A stretch of 64,000 bases of DNA from NCBI GenBank assembly GCA_038257245.1, contig JBBSJL010000002.1, forward strand, positions 36,141-100,140, in the 5' to 3' direction. This DNA is from JAGQNP01 sp038257245. GTDB taxonomy: Bacteria; Patescibacteriota; Saccharimonadia; Saccharimonadales; JACQNP01. Below the pieces are notes generated by a model. That model was not told the DNA's origin. It made no database searches and saw nothing but the letters and a program-made list of their open reading frames with translations. The position numbers and the translations under genes were made by a program. Of this stretch, positions 26,508 to 34,801 are shown piece by piece. Position 1 is the stretch's first letter. Each line of letters opens with the position of its first letter.

Positions 26508-27363
26508 GTTCACTCCTAATTTTACCGCGAAGTGTACGCAGCTCATGTAGTGCTACTTTTGCCTGTTCTTTATCTGGCTGGGCACCGTGCCATTTGAAAT
26601 CATACTCCATAAAATCAACACCCCTGCCTGGTACAGTATGAGCAATAATCACCGTCGGCTTTTCAATGATTGCCCTTGCCATTGCACAGGCATCGATTAT
26701 TGCCTCAATGTTATTGCCGTCAATTTCAATAACATGCCAGCCAAAGGCATGCCATTTGGCGCTCAGGTCTTCTAGAGGCATCACTGATTCGGTTGGACCA
26801 TCTATTTGTATGTTATTTCTATCGATTATTCCTATTATATTGCTAAGCTTATACTTGCTGGCTAGCATCGCTGCTTCCCAAATATTGCCTTCATTAAGTT
26901 CGCCATCACCCATTACCGTATATATCCAACGATGATTATCTTTATTAATATTCATCGCTAGCGCCATGCCGCATGCCTGGCTTAAACCACACCCCAAGGG
27001 GCCACTCGTGTTTTCCAGTCCTGGCAACTTTGTGCGTTCTGGGTGACCCTGCAAACGCGAACCAAATTGTCTTAGAGTAAGTAATTCTTTTTTATCAAAA
27101 TACCCGGAATGAGCCATTGCGGCATATTGAATGGGTACACAATGCCCGTTGCTCAGTAACAAAATATCTCGTTGGTCCCAATCAGGTTTTTTCGGATCAT
27201 GCTTTAATACATCGAAATATAATGCCGTAAAAATATCCGTTAAACCCAACGGGCCTGCACTATGACCGCTACCGGCATGCTCTAGCATTTTAATAATATC
27301 TTGACGTATGTCGTTAGCTTTTAATTCAAGCTCTTTATTGGAGAGTGATTTATTGTCTACCAT
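26500..27363 (-). CDS. tkt: Transketolase, N-terminal half (thiamine diphosphate domain)
   Basis: A 287-residue protein with the PP-binding domain: GHSAGPLGLTDI, SNGHCVPIQYA, GSRLQGHPERTKLPGLENTS, and the thiamine diphosphate/Mg motif GDGELNEGNIWEAAMLASKY followed by IIDRNN. Split transketolases of this kind are common in CPR bacteria and archaea. It follows rpe within about 11 bases. A TATAAT-like box lies in the 3' end of rpe, about 10 bases before the ATG, and could be an internal promoter. Confidence 0.94.
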   Translation of the reverse strand: MVDNKSLSNKELELKANDIRQDIIKMLEHAGSGHSAGPLGLTDIFTALYFDVLKHDPKKPDWDQRDILLLSNGHCVPIQYAAMAHSGYFDKKELLTLRQFGSRLQGHPERTKLPGLENTSGPLGCGLSQACGMALAMNINKDNHRWIYTVMGDGELNEGNIWEAAMLASKYKLSNIIGIIDRNNIQIDGPTESVMPLEDLSAKWHAFGWHVIEIDGNNIEAIIDACAMARAIIEKPTVIIAHTVPGRGVDFMEYDFKWHGAQPDKEQAKVALHELRTLRGKIRSEHE

Positions 27364-27374
27364 ATCGCTTATGA

Positions 27375-28001
27375 TTATAGCTGATCTACTATTTTTTGAT
27401 AAGACCGTTCTGGATTATCTGACTTCTGGATATAGCCGCCAACATTTAAAACTTCCACGCCAGCTTGTAATAATTTCTGGGCATTCTGATCATCAATGCC
27501 GCCGTCCCAGCCTATCTCTACGTCGTGATATTCAGATCTAATCTGAGCAACTTTTGCTAGATTCTTTACATCAAATACCCCGCCCTGATGACCAAGATTA
27601 CCACTAAATACCAGTACGTGATCGAAACTGTGCATTATTTTATAAATGTTCTCGACCGGTGTTTCTTGTAATATTGATAGTCCAGCTTTTATATCTGCTT
27701 TATGTAGCTCTGCAACGAAATGCATATGGTGAACATCGACCTCAGCCTGAATAATCACCATGTGTGGTTTTAGTCTGACTAACTGGTCAAGATAATCCAT
27801 TGGTTTTTGATACATTAGATGAATATCAACCACAGAAACATGTGGGAGCCAAATCTCACTTAAAGCTGGTGACTTGGTTGGAGCAAAAATGCCATCCATT
27901 AGATCTATATGTATGCGGCCTGAGAGCTTACTAGCTATATCTAGTTGTCTGCGATATTCGCGTAAATCGAAGGTTGTAACTGTAGGACAAACAATCGCCA
28001 T
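27375..28001 (-). CDS. rpe: Ribulose-phosphate 3-epimerase
   Basis: Interconverts ribulose-5-phosphate and xylulose-5-phosphate. The 208-residue TIM-barrel protein has the metal-binding RIHIDLMDGIFAPTKS and VDIHLM, and GWDGGID with the second catalytic Asp. The phosphate loop reads LVFSGNLGHQGGVF rather than the usual MSVxPGFGGQ, so this is a divergent family member. It follows rpiB directly, with the TAG stop of rpiB next to its ATG. Confidence 0.88.
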   Translation of the reverse strand: MAIVCPTVTTFDLREYRRQLDIASKLSGRIHIDLMDGIFAPTKSPALSEIWLPHVSVVDIHLMYQKPMDYLDQLVRLKPHMVIIQAEVDVHHMHFVAELHKADIKAGLSILQETPVENIYKIMHSFDHVLVFSGNLGHQGGVFDVKNLAKVAQIRSEYHDVEIGWDGGIDDQNAQKLLQAGVEVLNVGGYIQKSDNPERSYQKIVDQL

Positions 28002-28445
28002 CTATAGCTCATCGAGTTCTTTTATTCTTCGCTTAAATCTGGGGGCACCAGCAAAGGCTGTATTAAGCCAAGTTTCTACAACGATCTTTATCTCATCCTT
28101 GTCCAGAAAACTAGCTGGTAAGCAAAGTACGTTGCTGTCGTCATCATTCCTGGCCGAGCGCACAGACTCCCTGTTATAGCCTAGGCATGCTCTTATACCC
28201 TTGAATCTATTGGCGGCCATACACATCCCCTGTCCACTACCACAAATTAGAATACCCCTAGGATCTGAACTGTTACTTGATAGCATGTCAGTTACGACTT
28301 GCTTTGCAAACACCGGAAAATCATCATTCGGGTCTAGGGTATCATTACCGTCTTCATGCACTTCGTATCCTGCTCTCTTAAGATAATCCATAAGATTTCT
28401 CTTAATTCGTAGCCCATTGTGATCGGCACCAACAAAAATTTTCAT
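28002..28445 (-). CDS. rpiB: Ribose-5-phosphate isomerase B
   Basis: Interconverts ribose-5-phosphate and ribulose-5-phosphate. The 147-residue RpiB/LacAB protein shows GADHNGLRIK, the catalytic Cys in ICGSGQGM and the NRFKGIRACLGYNRESVRSARNDDDSN region typical of the family, where DxAN is usual. Part of the gap-rpiB-rpe-tkt-fba run. The gap stop lies 6 bases upstream of its ATG. Confidence 0.93.
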   Translation of the reverse strand: MKIFVGADHNGLRIKRNLMDYLKRAGYEVHEDGNDTLDPNDDFPVFAKQVVTDMLSSNSSDPRGILICGSGQGMCMAANRFKGIRACLGYNRESVRSARNDDDSNVLCLPASFLDKDEIKIVVETWLNTAFAGAPRFKRRIKELDEL

Positions 28446-28451
28446 AACTAT

Positions 28452-29468
28452 TTACGCTGCGTGGAGTAATCGCCCAACATCCGCAACAACCTCAACTAAA
28501 CGGTTGCTATATCCCCACTCGTTATCGTACCAGGCAACCACTTTCAACGTTCTGTTACCAACAACATTCGTCAAATTCAAGTCTACAATTGCGGAATGGC
28601 TATTTCCAATGAAATCACTCGAAACCAACTCCTCTTCAGTAACATCCAATATACCTTGATAGTAAGGCTCTTTAGCCGCTGCTTTGAAAGCATCATTAAC
28701 GGTGTCAATCGTGACATCCTTTTTAGTGTTAATAACAAAGTCACTTAACGATACTACACTGGTAGGTACTCGTACGCTCATACCGCCAAATATTCCTTTA
28801 ATTGCAGGGAAAGCCTCTCCGGCAGAAATTGATGCACCAGTAGTAGTTGGTACAATATTTTCGGCAGCGTTACGTGATTCACGTAAATTCTTGGATGGCC
28901 CATCCTGTAACGACTGGCTAGCAGTATAGCTATGTATTGTGGTCATCATGGCGTTTTCTATACCAAAATTACTTTCAATAATTGCCACTACAGGCGTAAT
29001 GCAGTTGGTTGTACAGCTTGCGTTACTAATAATATCGTTAGCTGCATCTAGAGCATCTTCATTTACGCCTAGCACTACCGTGGTTGCTCCTTCGCCCTTG
29101 GCTGGCGCTGAAATTACAACTTTTTTGGCACCAGCGTCAACGTGCGCTTTGGCCTTAGCTGGGTCAACGAAAAGGCCTGTTGACTCAATTACAACATCTA
29201 TTTTTAACGACTTCCATGGTAATTTTGACGGATCACGCTCGGCAAGCACCTTAATAGCTTTACCTTCTACAGTAATGTTCTCATCATCGTGTTCGACTTC
29301 TTTAGCATATGCTCCGTAATTACTGTCATGTTTAAGTAAATGCGCCAATGTTTTCGTGTCTGTTAGGTCATTAATAGCTACGATTTCTATGTCACTTCTG
29401 TCGAATGCAACTTTAAAGGCGTTCCTACCTATTCTTCCAAACCCATTAATCGCAATTCGTGTTTTCAT
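28452..29468 (-). CDS. gap: Glyceraldehyde-3-phosphate dehydrogenase
   Basis: Oxidises and phosphorylates glyceraldehyde-3-phosphate to 1,3-bisphosphoglycerate with NAD(P)+. The 338-residue protein starts with the Rossmann INGFGRIGRNAFKVA, has the active-site ISNASCTTNCITP with catalytic Cys, and the C-terminal WYDNEWGYSNRLVE. It is the first gene of the central-carbon run. The site AGGTGGGG lies just before ATG 29468, and a -10 region follows an ATAAGCATAAGTAT element (plus strand, 29515-29528), so the leader is roughly 40 bases. Confidence 0.97.
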   Translation of the reverse strand: MKTRIAINGFGRIGRNAFKVAFDRSDIEIVAINDLTDTKTLAHLLKHDSNYGAYAKEVEHDDENITVEGKAIKVLAERDPSKLPWKSLKIDVVIESTGLFVDPAKAKAHVDAGAKKVVISAPAKGEGATTVVLGVNEDALDAANDIISNASCTTNCITPVVAIIESNFGIENAMMTTIHSYTASQSLQDGPSKNLRESRNAAENIVPTTTGASISAGEAFPAIKGIFGGMSVRVPTSVVSLSDFVINTKKDVTIDTVNDAFKAAAKEPYYQGILDVTEEELVSSDFIGNSHSAIVDLNLTNVVGNRTLKVVAWYDNEWGYSNRLVEVVADVGRLLHAA

Positions 29469-29541
29469 TACCCCACCTATCTTTTAACTGATTAAATCCT
29501 ATGCTGTGTAGTATATAAGCATAAGTATTTCATAGCAAGAG

Positions 29542-30072
29542 TTACTGATTTTTCCAACGCTCGATACATTCCTTTATAATTTCTTTTGCTTCCGCTACAT
29601 CACCAAAACCCAATACTTTTGTTGAACCTGGTTTTTTTAGATCTTTGTAATGGTTAAAGTGATGTTCAATCTGAGCCTTCCAGGTTGAAGAAATATCATC
29701 AATGTCCTTTATATCACTCCCCCAGTGCCTATCATCGTCAGCAACACAGATCACTTTATGATCCATATCTCCGCCGTCTTCAAACTTCATAATACCCACT
29801 ATTCTGGCATTGATTTTTACACCAGTTGGTACAGGTTCATCTATCACAAGAAGAACGTCGAGCTCGTCACCGTCATCGTCAAGAGTTTGCGGAATAAATC
29901 CATAGTTACACGGTTTTGCAAAAATCCAAGGCTCAACACGATCAAGTTCAAATATAGCTTGTTTTCTATTCCACTCAATCTTGAGTTTTGATCCTTTTGG
30001 GATTTCATTTATTACATTAATCACACCACCGTCAACATCGCCTGCATCAAATATTTTGTTAAAATCTGCCAT
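29542..30072 (-). CDS. ppa: Inorganic pyrophosphatase, family I
   Basis: Hydrolyses pyrophosphate and so pulls biosynthetic reactions forward. The 176-residue soluble enzyme has KIEWNRKQAIFELDR, YGFIPQTLDDDGDELDVLLV with the metal-binding Asp cluster, and the later DIDDISSTWKAQIEHHFNHYKDL region. Ribosome site AAAGGAG lies 6 bases before ATG 30072. It precedes gap in the same direction, with a 70-base space, and diverges from the phosphodiesterase gene. Confidence 0.96.
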   Translation of the reverse strand: MADFNKIFDAGDVDGGVINVINEIPKGSKLKIEWNRKQAIFELDRVEPWIFAKPCNYGFIPQTLDDDGDELDVLLVIDEPVPTGVKINARIVGIMKFEDGGDMDHKVICVADDDRHWGSDIKDIDDISSTWKAQIEHHFNHYKDLKKPGSTKVLGFGDVAEAKEIIKECIERWKNQ

Positions 30073-30115
30073 TATTTCTCCTTTACATCATAAACTATTG
30101 TACACTAGTAATAAC

Positions 30116-30805
30116 ATGAAAGTAATGGGACACCGGGGAGCGGCAGGGCTTGCTCTGGAGAATACGCTTGACGGCTTTAAACTAGCTAAAATACTAGGCG
30201 TAGATTCTATCGAGCTTGATATTCATATTACAAAAGATAACCATCTAGTTGTCGTACATGACAGTAATCTGAGTCGTGTAAGTAACAACAGTCGTATCGT
30301 TAGACAATCAACGCTGAAAGAGATCCAATCTATCACACTGTTTGACGAAATATCATATGTCCCAACGCTAGAGGAAGTGCTTGTGGTTACCAAAAAAATT
30401 CCACTGTTTATAGAGATCAAAGCTGAGGGCTGCATTGATGAGCTAATCAAGATAATCGGTAAGCACAAAATGAGAGACTTAACTATAGTTTCATTTAAGC
30501 ATAATGAACTACAGAAACTGAGATCACTGAAACCAGATTTAATGTTATACGCCAACGAACGTACAAAACCATTCGAAATTATTCAGTTTGCTAGAAGCCT
30601 GAAACTAAACGGAATAGGACTCAATTATTGGCTGCTCAATCCTTTGACATACTGGATGGCAAAACGGAGTAAATTAGATATTTTTGTTTACACTGTTAAT
30701 AGTAAGTTCATTGGGAATATTATTAGATTGTTATACCCGAAGGTAATGATCTGCTCAGACTACCCCGAGCGCTTCCTTAAGCATCACAGTTTGCTAGATA
30801 AGTAG
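30116..30805 (+). CDS. Glycerophosphodiester phosphodiesterase family protein
   Basis: A 229-residue TIM-barrel phosphodiesterase that would release an alcohol from a glycerophosphodiester such as deacylated phospholipid. Catalytic motifs: MGHRGAAGLALENTLDGF (His, Arg, Glu), SIELDIHIT (Glu and Asp) and VVVHDSNLSR (His). The C-terminal VYTVNS region is typical. I chose ATG 30116; TACACT ends 9 bases before it, so the leader is a few bases at most. No signal peptide is visible, so it is likely cytoplasmic and may recycle scavenged host lipid head groups (inference). Confidence 0.9.
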   Translation: MKVMGHRGAAGLALENTLDGFKLAKILGVDSIELDIHITKDNHLVVVHDSNLSRVSNNSRIVRQSTLKEIQSITLFDEISYVPTLEEVLVVTKKIPLFIEIKAEGCIDELIKIIGKHKMRDLTIVSFKHNELQKLRSLKPDLMLYANERTKPFEIIQFARSLKLNGIGLNYWLLNPLTYWMAKRSKLDIFVYTVNSKFIGNIIRLLYPKVMICSDYPERFLKHHSLLDK

Positions 30806-30810
30806 GAATA

Positions 30811-31518
30811 ATGAACGCCACTTTCATAAAAAAGGTAAACCTTACATCCAATATCTGGAGCTTTTACTTTAAGCCATATAAACCTATGGATTATACTGCT
30901 GGGCAGTTCGTCGAGATTACCCTAGATTTGCCACAATCTAGCGGCGGCAAGCCCAAGCGCTGGTTTACTATTTCATCACCCCCGACACAAACTAACAATT
31001 TTACTATCACTACTCGTCTATATCCTAGTAATCCAAGCGACTTCAAACAAGCTTTATCGAATTTAAAACCAGGTAGTACAGTAAATATCAGTGATGCCAT
31101 GGGTGACTTTGTGCTACCAAAAGATGAGACTATACCCCTCGTGTTTATCGCGAGAGGTATAGGTATTACACCGTTTGTAAGTATGATTGAGTGGCTTGAA
31201 CAAACAGGCAATTCACGCAAAATCACACTCATATACAGCGTAAGAACTAACCAAGACGTGGCATTTAAAGACTCGTTGTCTCTTTTAGGTAATGACTTAG
31301 TTATCGCTGTCGATCACCTCGCAAAACAAGGCCATATTTCAAACGAGTTAGATTATAAAGCCTTGCCTGCAATTTCTAAAAACCGAGAAAGCAGAACATA
31401 CATATCTGGGCCTGAGAAATTTGTAGAAAACTTAAGAAACGAATTCATGAGAAATAACTACAGCGAAAACAATGTTTTGGGTGATTATTTCCCTGGTTAC
31501 GAAAACCAAGTTAACTAA
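30811..31518 (+). CDS. FAD/NAD(P)-binding oxidoreductase (ferredoxin reductase type)
   Basis: A 235-residue flavoprotein with an FAD barrel (YTAGQFVEITL, then the FAD motif KRWFTISSPP) and an NAD(P) domain (VFIARGIGITPFVSMIEWL, later TYISGPEKFVENL). There is no iron-sulfur domain and no membrane helix, so its electron acceptor is unknown; flavodoxin, ferredoxin or another carrier are possible. The site AGGA lies 4 bases before ATG and the gene follows the phosphodiesterase by 5 bases. Its stop interlocks with that of convergent marR. Confidence 0.88.
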   Translation: MNATFIKKVNLTSNIWSFYFKPYKPMDYTAGQFVEITLDLPQSSGGKPKRWFTISSPPTQTNNFTITTRLYPSNPSDFKQALSNLKPGSTVNISDAMGDFVLPKDETIPLVFIARGIGITPFVSMIEWLEQTGNSRKITLIYSVRTNQDVAFKDSLSLLGNDLVIAVDHLAKQGHISNELDYKALPAISKNRESRTYISGPEKFVENLRNEFMRNNYSENNVLGDYFPGYENQVN

Positions 31519-32024
31519 AGTTGTTGAGTTGGGGGAATTTCAAAGTTGCTAATTTTTTTAGTTATATCTAAGTAGGTCACTATTTCACTATCAGTAAGAT
31601 CAAACAGCCAGTATCTCATGGCGTGCTGAATTGCCTGGTCACCATCATAAACCAACTTGATTCCTCTCCTAGAGCAACTAAGATACTTAACGCGCCTGTC
31701 TTTTAACGATACTTTCTGGCGAACCAAATTACGTTTTATCAAACTTTTTATTAACACGGCTGTCTGGGGCATGTTCATATCAAACATCTCTGCCAAACTC
31801 GACACCGTTACCTCGGACTGTTCATTGTCCACAATACTCTTCATTACTATCCATTCTTGAAAAGTTATTTCTAAGCCTTCCAATGCTCTAGCAATAATAA
31901 TTTTTAATGCATTGTTGGTCCGACTGTGCAAAATATACCAGTTGACCATATTAAAAATTCGCTCGGCTTCAAGACCTGTTTCTGAAGTGTCGCCTCTAAA
32001 CCTAATAGGAACCTTTAGAGCCAC
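31515..32024 (-). CDS. MarR-family transcriptional regulator
   Basis: A 169-residue winged-helix regulator. The helix-turn-helix with wing is visible in LAEMFDMNMPQTAVLIKSLIKRNLVRQKVSLKDRRVKYL cut into its helices, with the DRR wing typical of MarR. Start is GTG 32024, sharing its G with the trxB stop TAG, with CGGAG seven bases upstream. It is the last gene of a run with glutaredoxin, NUDIX and trxB, so redox-linked control is a reasonable guess. No Cys switch pair is obvious. Confidence 0.88.
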   Translation of the reverse strand: MALKVPIRFRGDTSETGLEAERIFNMVNWYILHSRTNNALKIIIARALEGLEITFQEWIVMKSIVDNEQSEVTVSSLAEMFDMNMPQTAVLIKSLIKRNLVRQKVSLKDRRVKYLSCSRRGIKLVYDGDQAIQHAMRYWLFDLTDSEIVTYLDITKKISNFEIPPTQQL

Positions 32025-32962
32025 TACTTTTCTCCGGGTTTCTTCTCTAAGTATTCACGAATTCGAAGAGCAGCGGTAGCCCCCTCTCCTGAGGCACTTG
32101 CAATCTGCATTGTCGCTCCAGACCTAACATCGCCAGCACAAAATACGCCCTCCATATTTGTTTGCAAATTTCGGTCAGTCTTTATTAGCCCAATTTGGTC
32201 TAGTTCTATATTAGAGTTCTCCAAAAACTGCGTGTTGGGAAGTAGTCCAATAAATACAAATACTCCGTCAGTTGGAAATTCTGTCTTTTTTCCGTCTTTG
32301 GTTGCAAGAACCTTAGTAATTTTACTATCCTCTGCGATGATTTCATCAGTTGCCGTGTTTAGATGAACGGTTATTTTATCATTCTTCTCTAATTCTTGTA
32401 CCAGAATACCCGACGCCTTTAAATTACTCCTAACTAACAAGTCGATCTTACTCGCAAACTTAGTTAAAAATAAGGATTCTTGAACTGCAGAATTACCACC
32501 ACCCACTACTACCAAGTGTTTGTCACGGTAAAATGCTCCATCGCAAGTTGCGCAATAATGAACGCCACGTGCATAATACTCAGCTTCACCAGGAACACCC
32601 AACTTTTTATAATCGCTACCTGTGGCGATCAAAACTGCTTTAGCATAAATGTCTCCGTCAGTTGTTTCCAGCTTTCTAAGACCATCCTCGTCTCCAATTT
32701 TCGTAACTGCACCGAGTCTGATATCTGCGCCAAATCTAACGGCTTGCTTTTCCAACCCATCGGCCAACTCCAACCCTGCAATACCGTCTGGAAACCCTGG
32801 ATAATTGTCCACCCAGTCAGTTGTCGCTGCAAGGCCACCTATAACTCCCTTTTCAAACAAGACCGTATCTATATCTTCACGCGTTGTGTAGATAGCTGCT
32901 GATAATGCTGCTGGACCAGCTCCTATCATTACTACATCATGAATTTCTTTATCAGCCACCAT
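32024..32962 (-). CDS. trxB: Thioredoxin reductase
   Basis: NAD(P)H-dependent flavoenzyme that reduces thioredoxin or a glutaredoxin-like partner. The 312-residue protein has the FAD motif MIGAGPAALSAAIY, the redox-active HYCATCDGAFY (CxxC), a second Rossmann VVVGGGNSAVQE and the C-terminal FCAGDVRSGATMQIASASGEG. Length is normal. It overlaps the upstream NUDIX gene by 11 bases and the marR start by one base. The order grx-nudix-trxB-marR makes the glutaredoxin its likely partner. Confidence 0.95.
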   Translation of the reverse strand: MVADKEIHDVVMIGAGPAALSAAIYTTREDIDTVLFEKGVIGGLAATTDWVDNYPGFPDGIAGLELADGLEKQAVRFGADIRLGAVTKIGDEDGLRKLETTDGDIYAKAVLIATGSDYKKLGVPGEAEYYARGVHYCATCDGAFYRDKHLVVVGGGNSAVQESLFLTKFASKIDLLVRSNLKASGILVQELEKNDKITVHLNTATDEIIAEDSKITKVLATKDGKKTEFPTDGVFVFIGLLPNTQFLENSNIELDQIGLIKTDRNLQTNMEGVFCAGDVRSGATMQIASASGEGATAALRIREYLEKKPGEK

Positions 32963-33416
32963 TTACCTCCCTAAGAGCTGTCTTACAATAGTATATTACA
33001 TGTTCTGGTGCTCTATCCCCAAGCTCGTCCAGTTCATCAATAGTAAACCATTTCATTTCTTCATGCTCATCTGACAATACATAATCAGCTGATTTAGCCA
33101 GGCAAAAATAGGTTAGTCCAATGTGTCTATGCGGTGCATTCGCATCATGTATATCAATAAATCTAGGACGCCATAGTATCTCCGAGTTCGATGACTTTAG
33201 GTCTGGTTTTTCGCTTAGAACGTCCACCTCCAAGCCACATTCCTCTTTAATCTCACGTAGCAAGGCTTGGTCGGGATTTTCATTTAATTCTATATGGCCG
33301 CCTAGACAGAGCCATTTTTTGTACCTTGGGTGTAACACCAATAGAACCTTGTCCTTATCGGGGTGAATCATTACTGGCGCAACAGTAAAGTCTATAAGCT
33401 CGTGAATGTGCCCCAT
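32952..33416 (-). CDS. NUDIX hydrolase
   Basis: A 154-residue pyrophosphohydrolase acting on a nucleoside diphosphate linked to another moiety. The NUDIX box is complete: GGHIELNENPDQALLREIKE, then ECGL. The substrate is not known. It lies between the glutaredoxin gene (2 bases apart) and trxB (11-base overlap), all one transcript. Confidence 0.9.
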   Translation of the reverse strand: MGHIHELIDFTVAPVMIHPDKDKVLLVLHPRYKKWLCLGGHIELNENPDQALLREIKEECGLEVDVLSEKPDLKSSNSEILWRPRFIDIHDANAPHRHIGLTYFCLAKSADYVLSDEHEEMKWFTIDELDELGDRAPEHVIYYCKTALREVNGG

Positions 33417-33418
33417 TA

Positions 33419-33667
33419 CTAATTAACCGCTGGTGCCAATTTTGCGAGATTATAACCAACCACAACTTCTTTTGCGTCATTTTCTTTTGTGATAACAGTG
33501 ACCGGTACGGCAAGCTGGCCACTTGCTTCAAACGCCTCTTTCTGCCGTTCTGGGTTGGTATCTAAGTTAACTTCATCATAAGTATGTCCTTTTGATTGAA
33601 GCCACTTTTTTACCATCACACAGTAGGCACATGTGTTAGTAGTATATATTGTTATGTTTTTGGCCAT
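33419..33667 (-). CDS. Glutaredoxin-like protein
   Basis: An 82-residue thioredoxin-fold protein with the dithiol CAYC near residue 13 and the cis-Pro region AVPVTVI. It probably carries electrons from trxB to target proteins. Ribosome site AGGA lies 9 bases before ATG 33667 and a TATAAT box lies about 45 bases upstream on the minus strand. First gene of grx-nudix-trxB-marR. Confidence 0.9.
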   Translation of the reverse strand: MAKNITIYTTNTCAYCVMVKKWLQSKGHTYDEVNLDTNPERQKEAFEASGQLAVPVTVITKENDAKEVVVGYNLAKLAPAVN

Positions 33668-33754
33668 AATTGTTTCCTTTTGTTAGTTATTATTTAAGTC
33701 TTAAACTATTATATATAGTGCTTTTGTTTATTGCAATACCCATACATGTTGTGT

Positions 33755-34297
33755 CTACTGAGTTACTCCCTCGAGGTCAATAATAAATACTAGGTTTGAA
33801 TTAGCTGGTATACCTGGACGGTCCTGTGCTCCGTATGCTTGATCAGCCGGGATAATTAGCATTCTTTTGCCACCGACCTTCATTCCTGGCACACCATCTG
33901 TCCATCCTTTGATGACTTGGTCCAGGCCAAACTCTACAGAATCGCCAGAATCATATGAACTCTGAAATATTGTGCCGTCAGACGCAAGAGCTCCAGTGTA
34001 GTGTGCTTTTACCTTCGCACCTGGTTTAACTTCTTCGCCTTCACCAACTTTTATATCCTTAATTTCTAGCTTATCGACTGTTGCTACGGGTGTGAACCCT
34101 TCCAATTGCGTACCTTCCAATTTACCCTCCTGTGGCTGTAGTTCATTTATTTGTTGTTGTGAAGTTTCTACGTTTTCTGTTTCAGAATTATTTCCGGTTC
34201 TAATTTGCCAAACAATTGCCAAACTAAATGCGACCGATGTCGCTAAAAATAAAACTGCCATAACTAACGCAAAAACACGCTCATGTGGCTTTGCCAT
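33755..34297 (-). CDS. Membrane-anchored FKBP-type peptidyl-prolyl isomerase
   Basis: A 180-residue protein with an N-terminal membrane helix (about 8-30), a low-complexity linker rich in Gln and Glu (35-75) and an FKBP domain (about 80-179) with VKAHYTGALASDGTIFQSSY, the VIKGWTDGVPGMKVGGKRML core and IPANSNLVF. It likely assists folding of exported proteins outside the membrane. GAGGG lies 5 bases before ATG, with a TATAAT box further upstream. Confidence 0.93.
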   Translation of the reverse strand: MAKPHERVFALVMAVLFLATSVAFSLAIVWQIRTGNNSETENVETSQQQINELQPQEGKLEGTQLEGFTPVATVDKLEIKDIKVGEGEEVKPGAKVKAHYTGALASDGTIFQSSYDSGDSVEFGLDQVIKGWTDGVPGMKVGGKRMLIIPADQAYGAQDRPGIPANSNLVFIIDLEGVTQ

Positions 34298-34345
34298 TAT
34301 TCCCTCACTCTCAATTACTGCTAAATTATACGACGAAAATAGATT

Positions 34346-34792
34346 TTATTTTGTAGTTATTTCGACAGCAGAAGCAGGCCACCCCTGTTTGGAATAGTTA
34401 AGAATTAGATTCTTTAGTTCTTCTGAAACAAAAGGCTTATTCGGCAGCTCATCCAACAAAACCCAACCCGGTTGATATAGGTTTTTGCCCATATTGTTGA
34501 TAACAACTTCTTCAGCCTCTGGATGTAATTGCGGCTCACCAGAAACGTATTCACACAAGAATATATATTGATCACCGTATGGGTCTCCCGAGTGTTCTAA
34601 TATTACTAGTCTGGGGCTTGTGAACTCAACCATTGTTTCTTCTTTAATTTCACGATATAACGCCTGTTCTGCTGTTTCGCCTATCTCAATATTGCCGCCT
34701 GGCAAGGTATCATATTCAGTACCAAACTTGTTACGATGCATAACAATGAGTTTACTGTCATGAATGATGATCGCTCTGACTGCTTTTCTCAT
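34346..34792 (-). CDS. NUDIX hydrolase
   Basis: A 148-residue NUDIX protein with the box GGNIEIGETAEQALYREIKE followed by ETMV, one residue different from the usual EExG end. Substrate unknown. The site CGGAG lies inside the end of the ABC transporter gene, about 13 bases before ATG. It lies between that gene and the FKBP gene and is distinct from the NUDIX protein at 32952. Confidence 0.88.
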   Translation of the reverse strand: MRKAVRAIIIHDSKLIVMHRNKFGTEYDTLPGGNIEIGETAEQALYREIKEETMVEFTSPRLVILEHSGDPYGDQYIFLCEYVSGEPQLHPEAEEVVINNMGKNLYQPGWVLLDELPNKPFVSEELKNLILNYSKQGWPASAVEITTK

Positions 34793-34801
34793 AGTTTAAT
34801 A

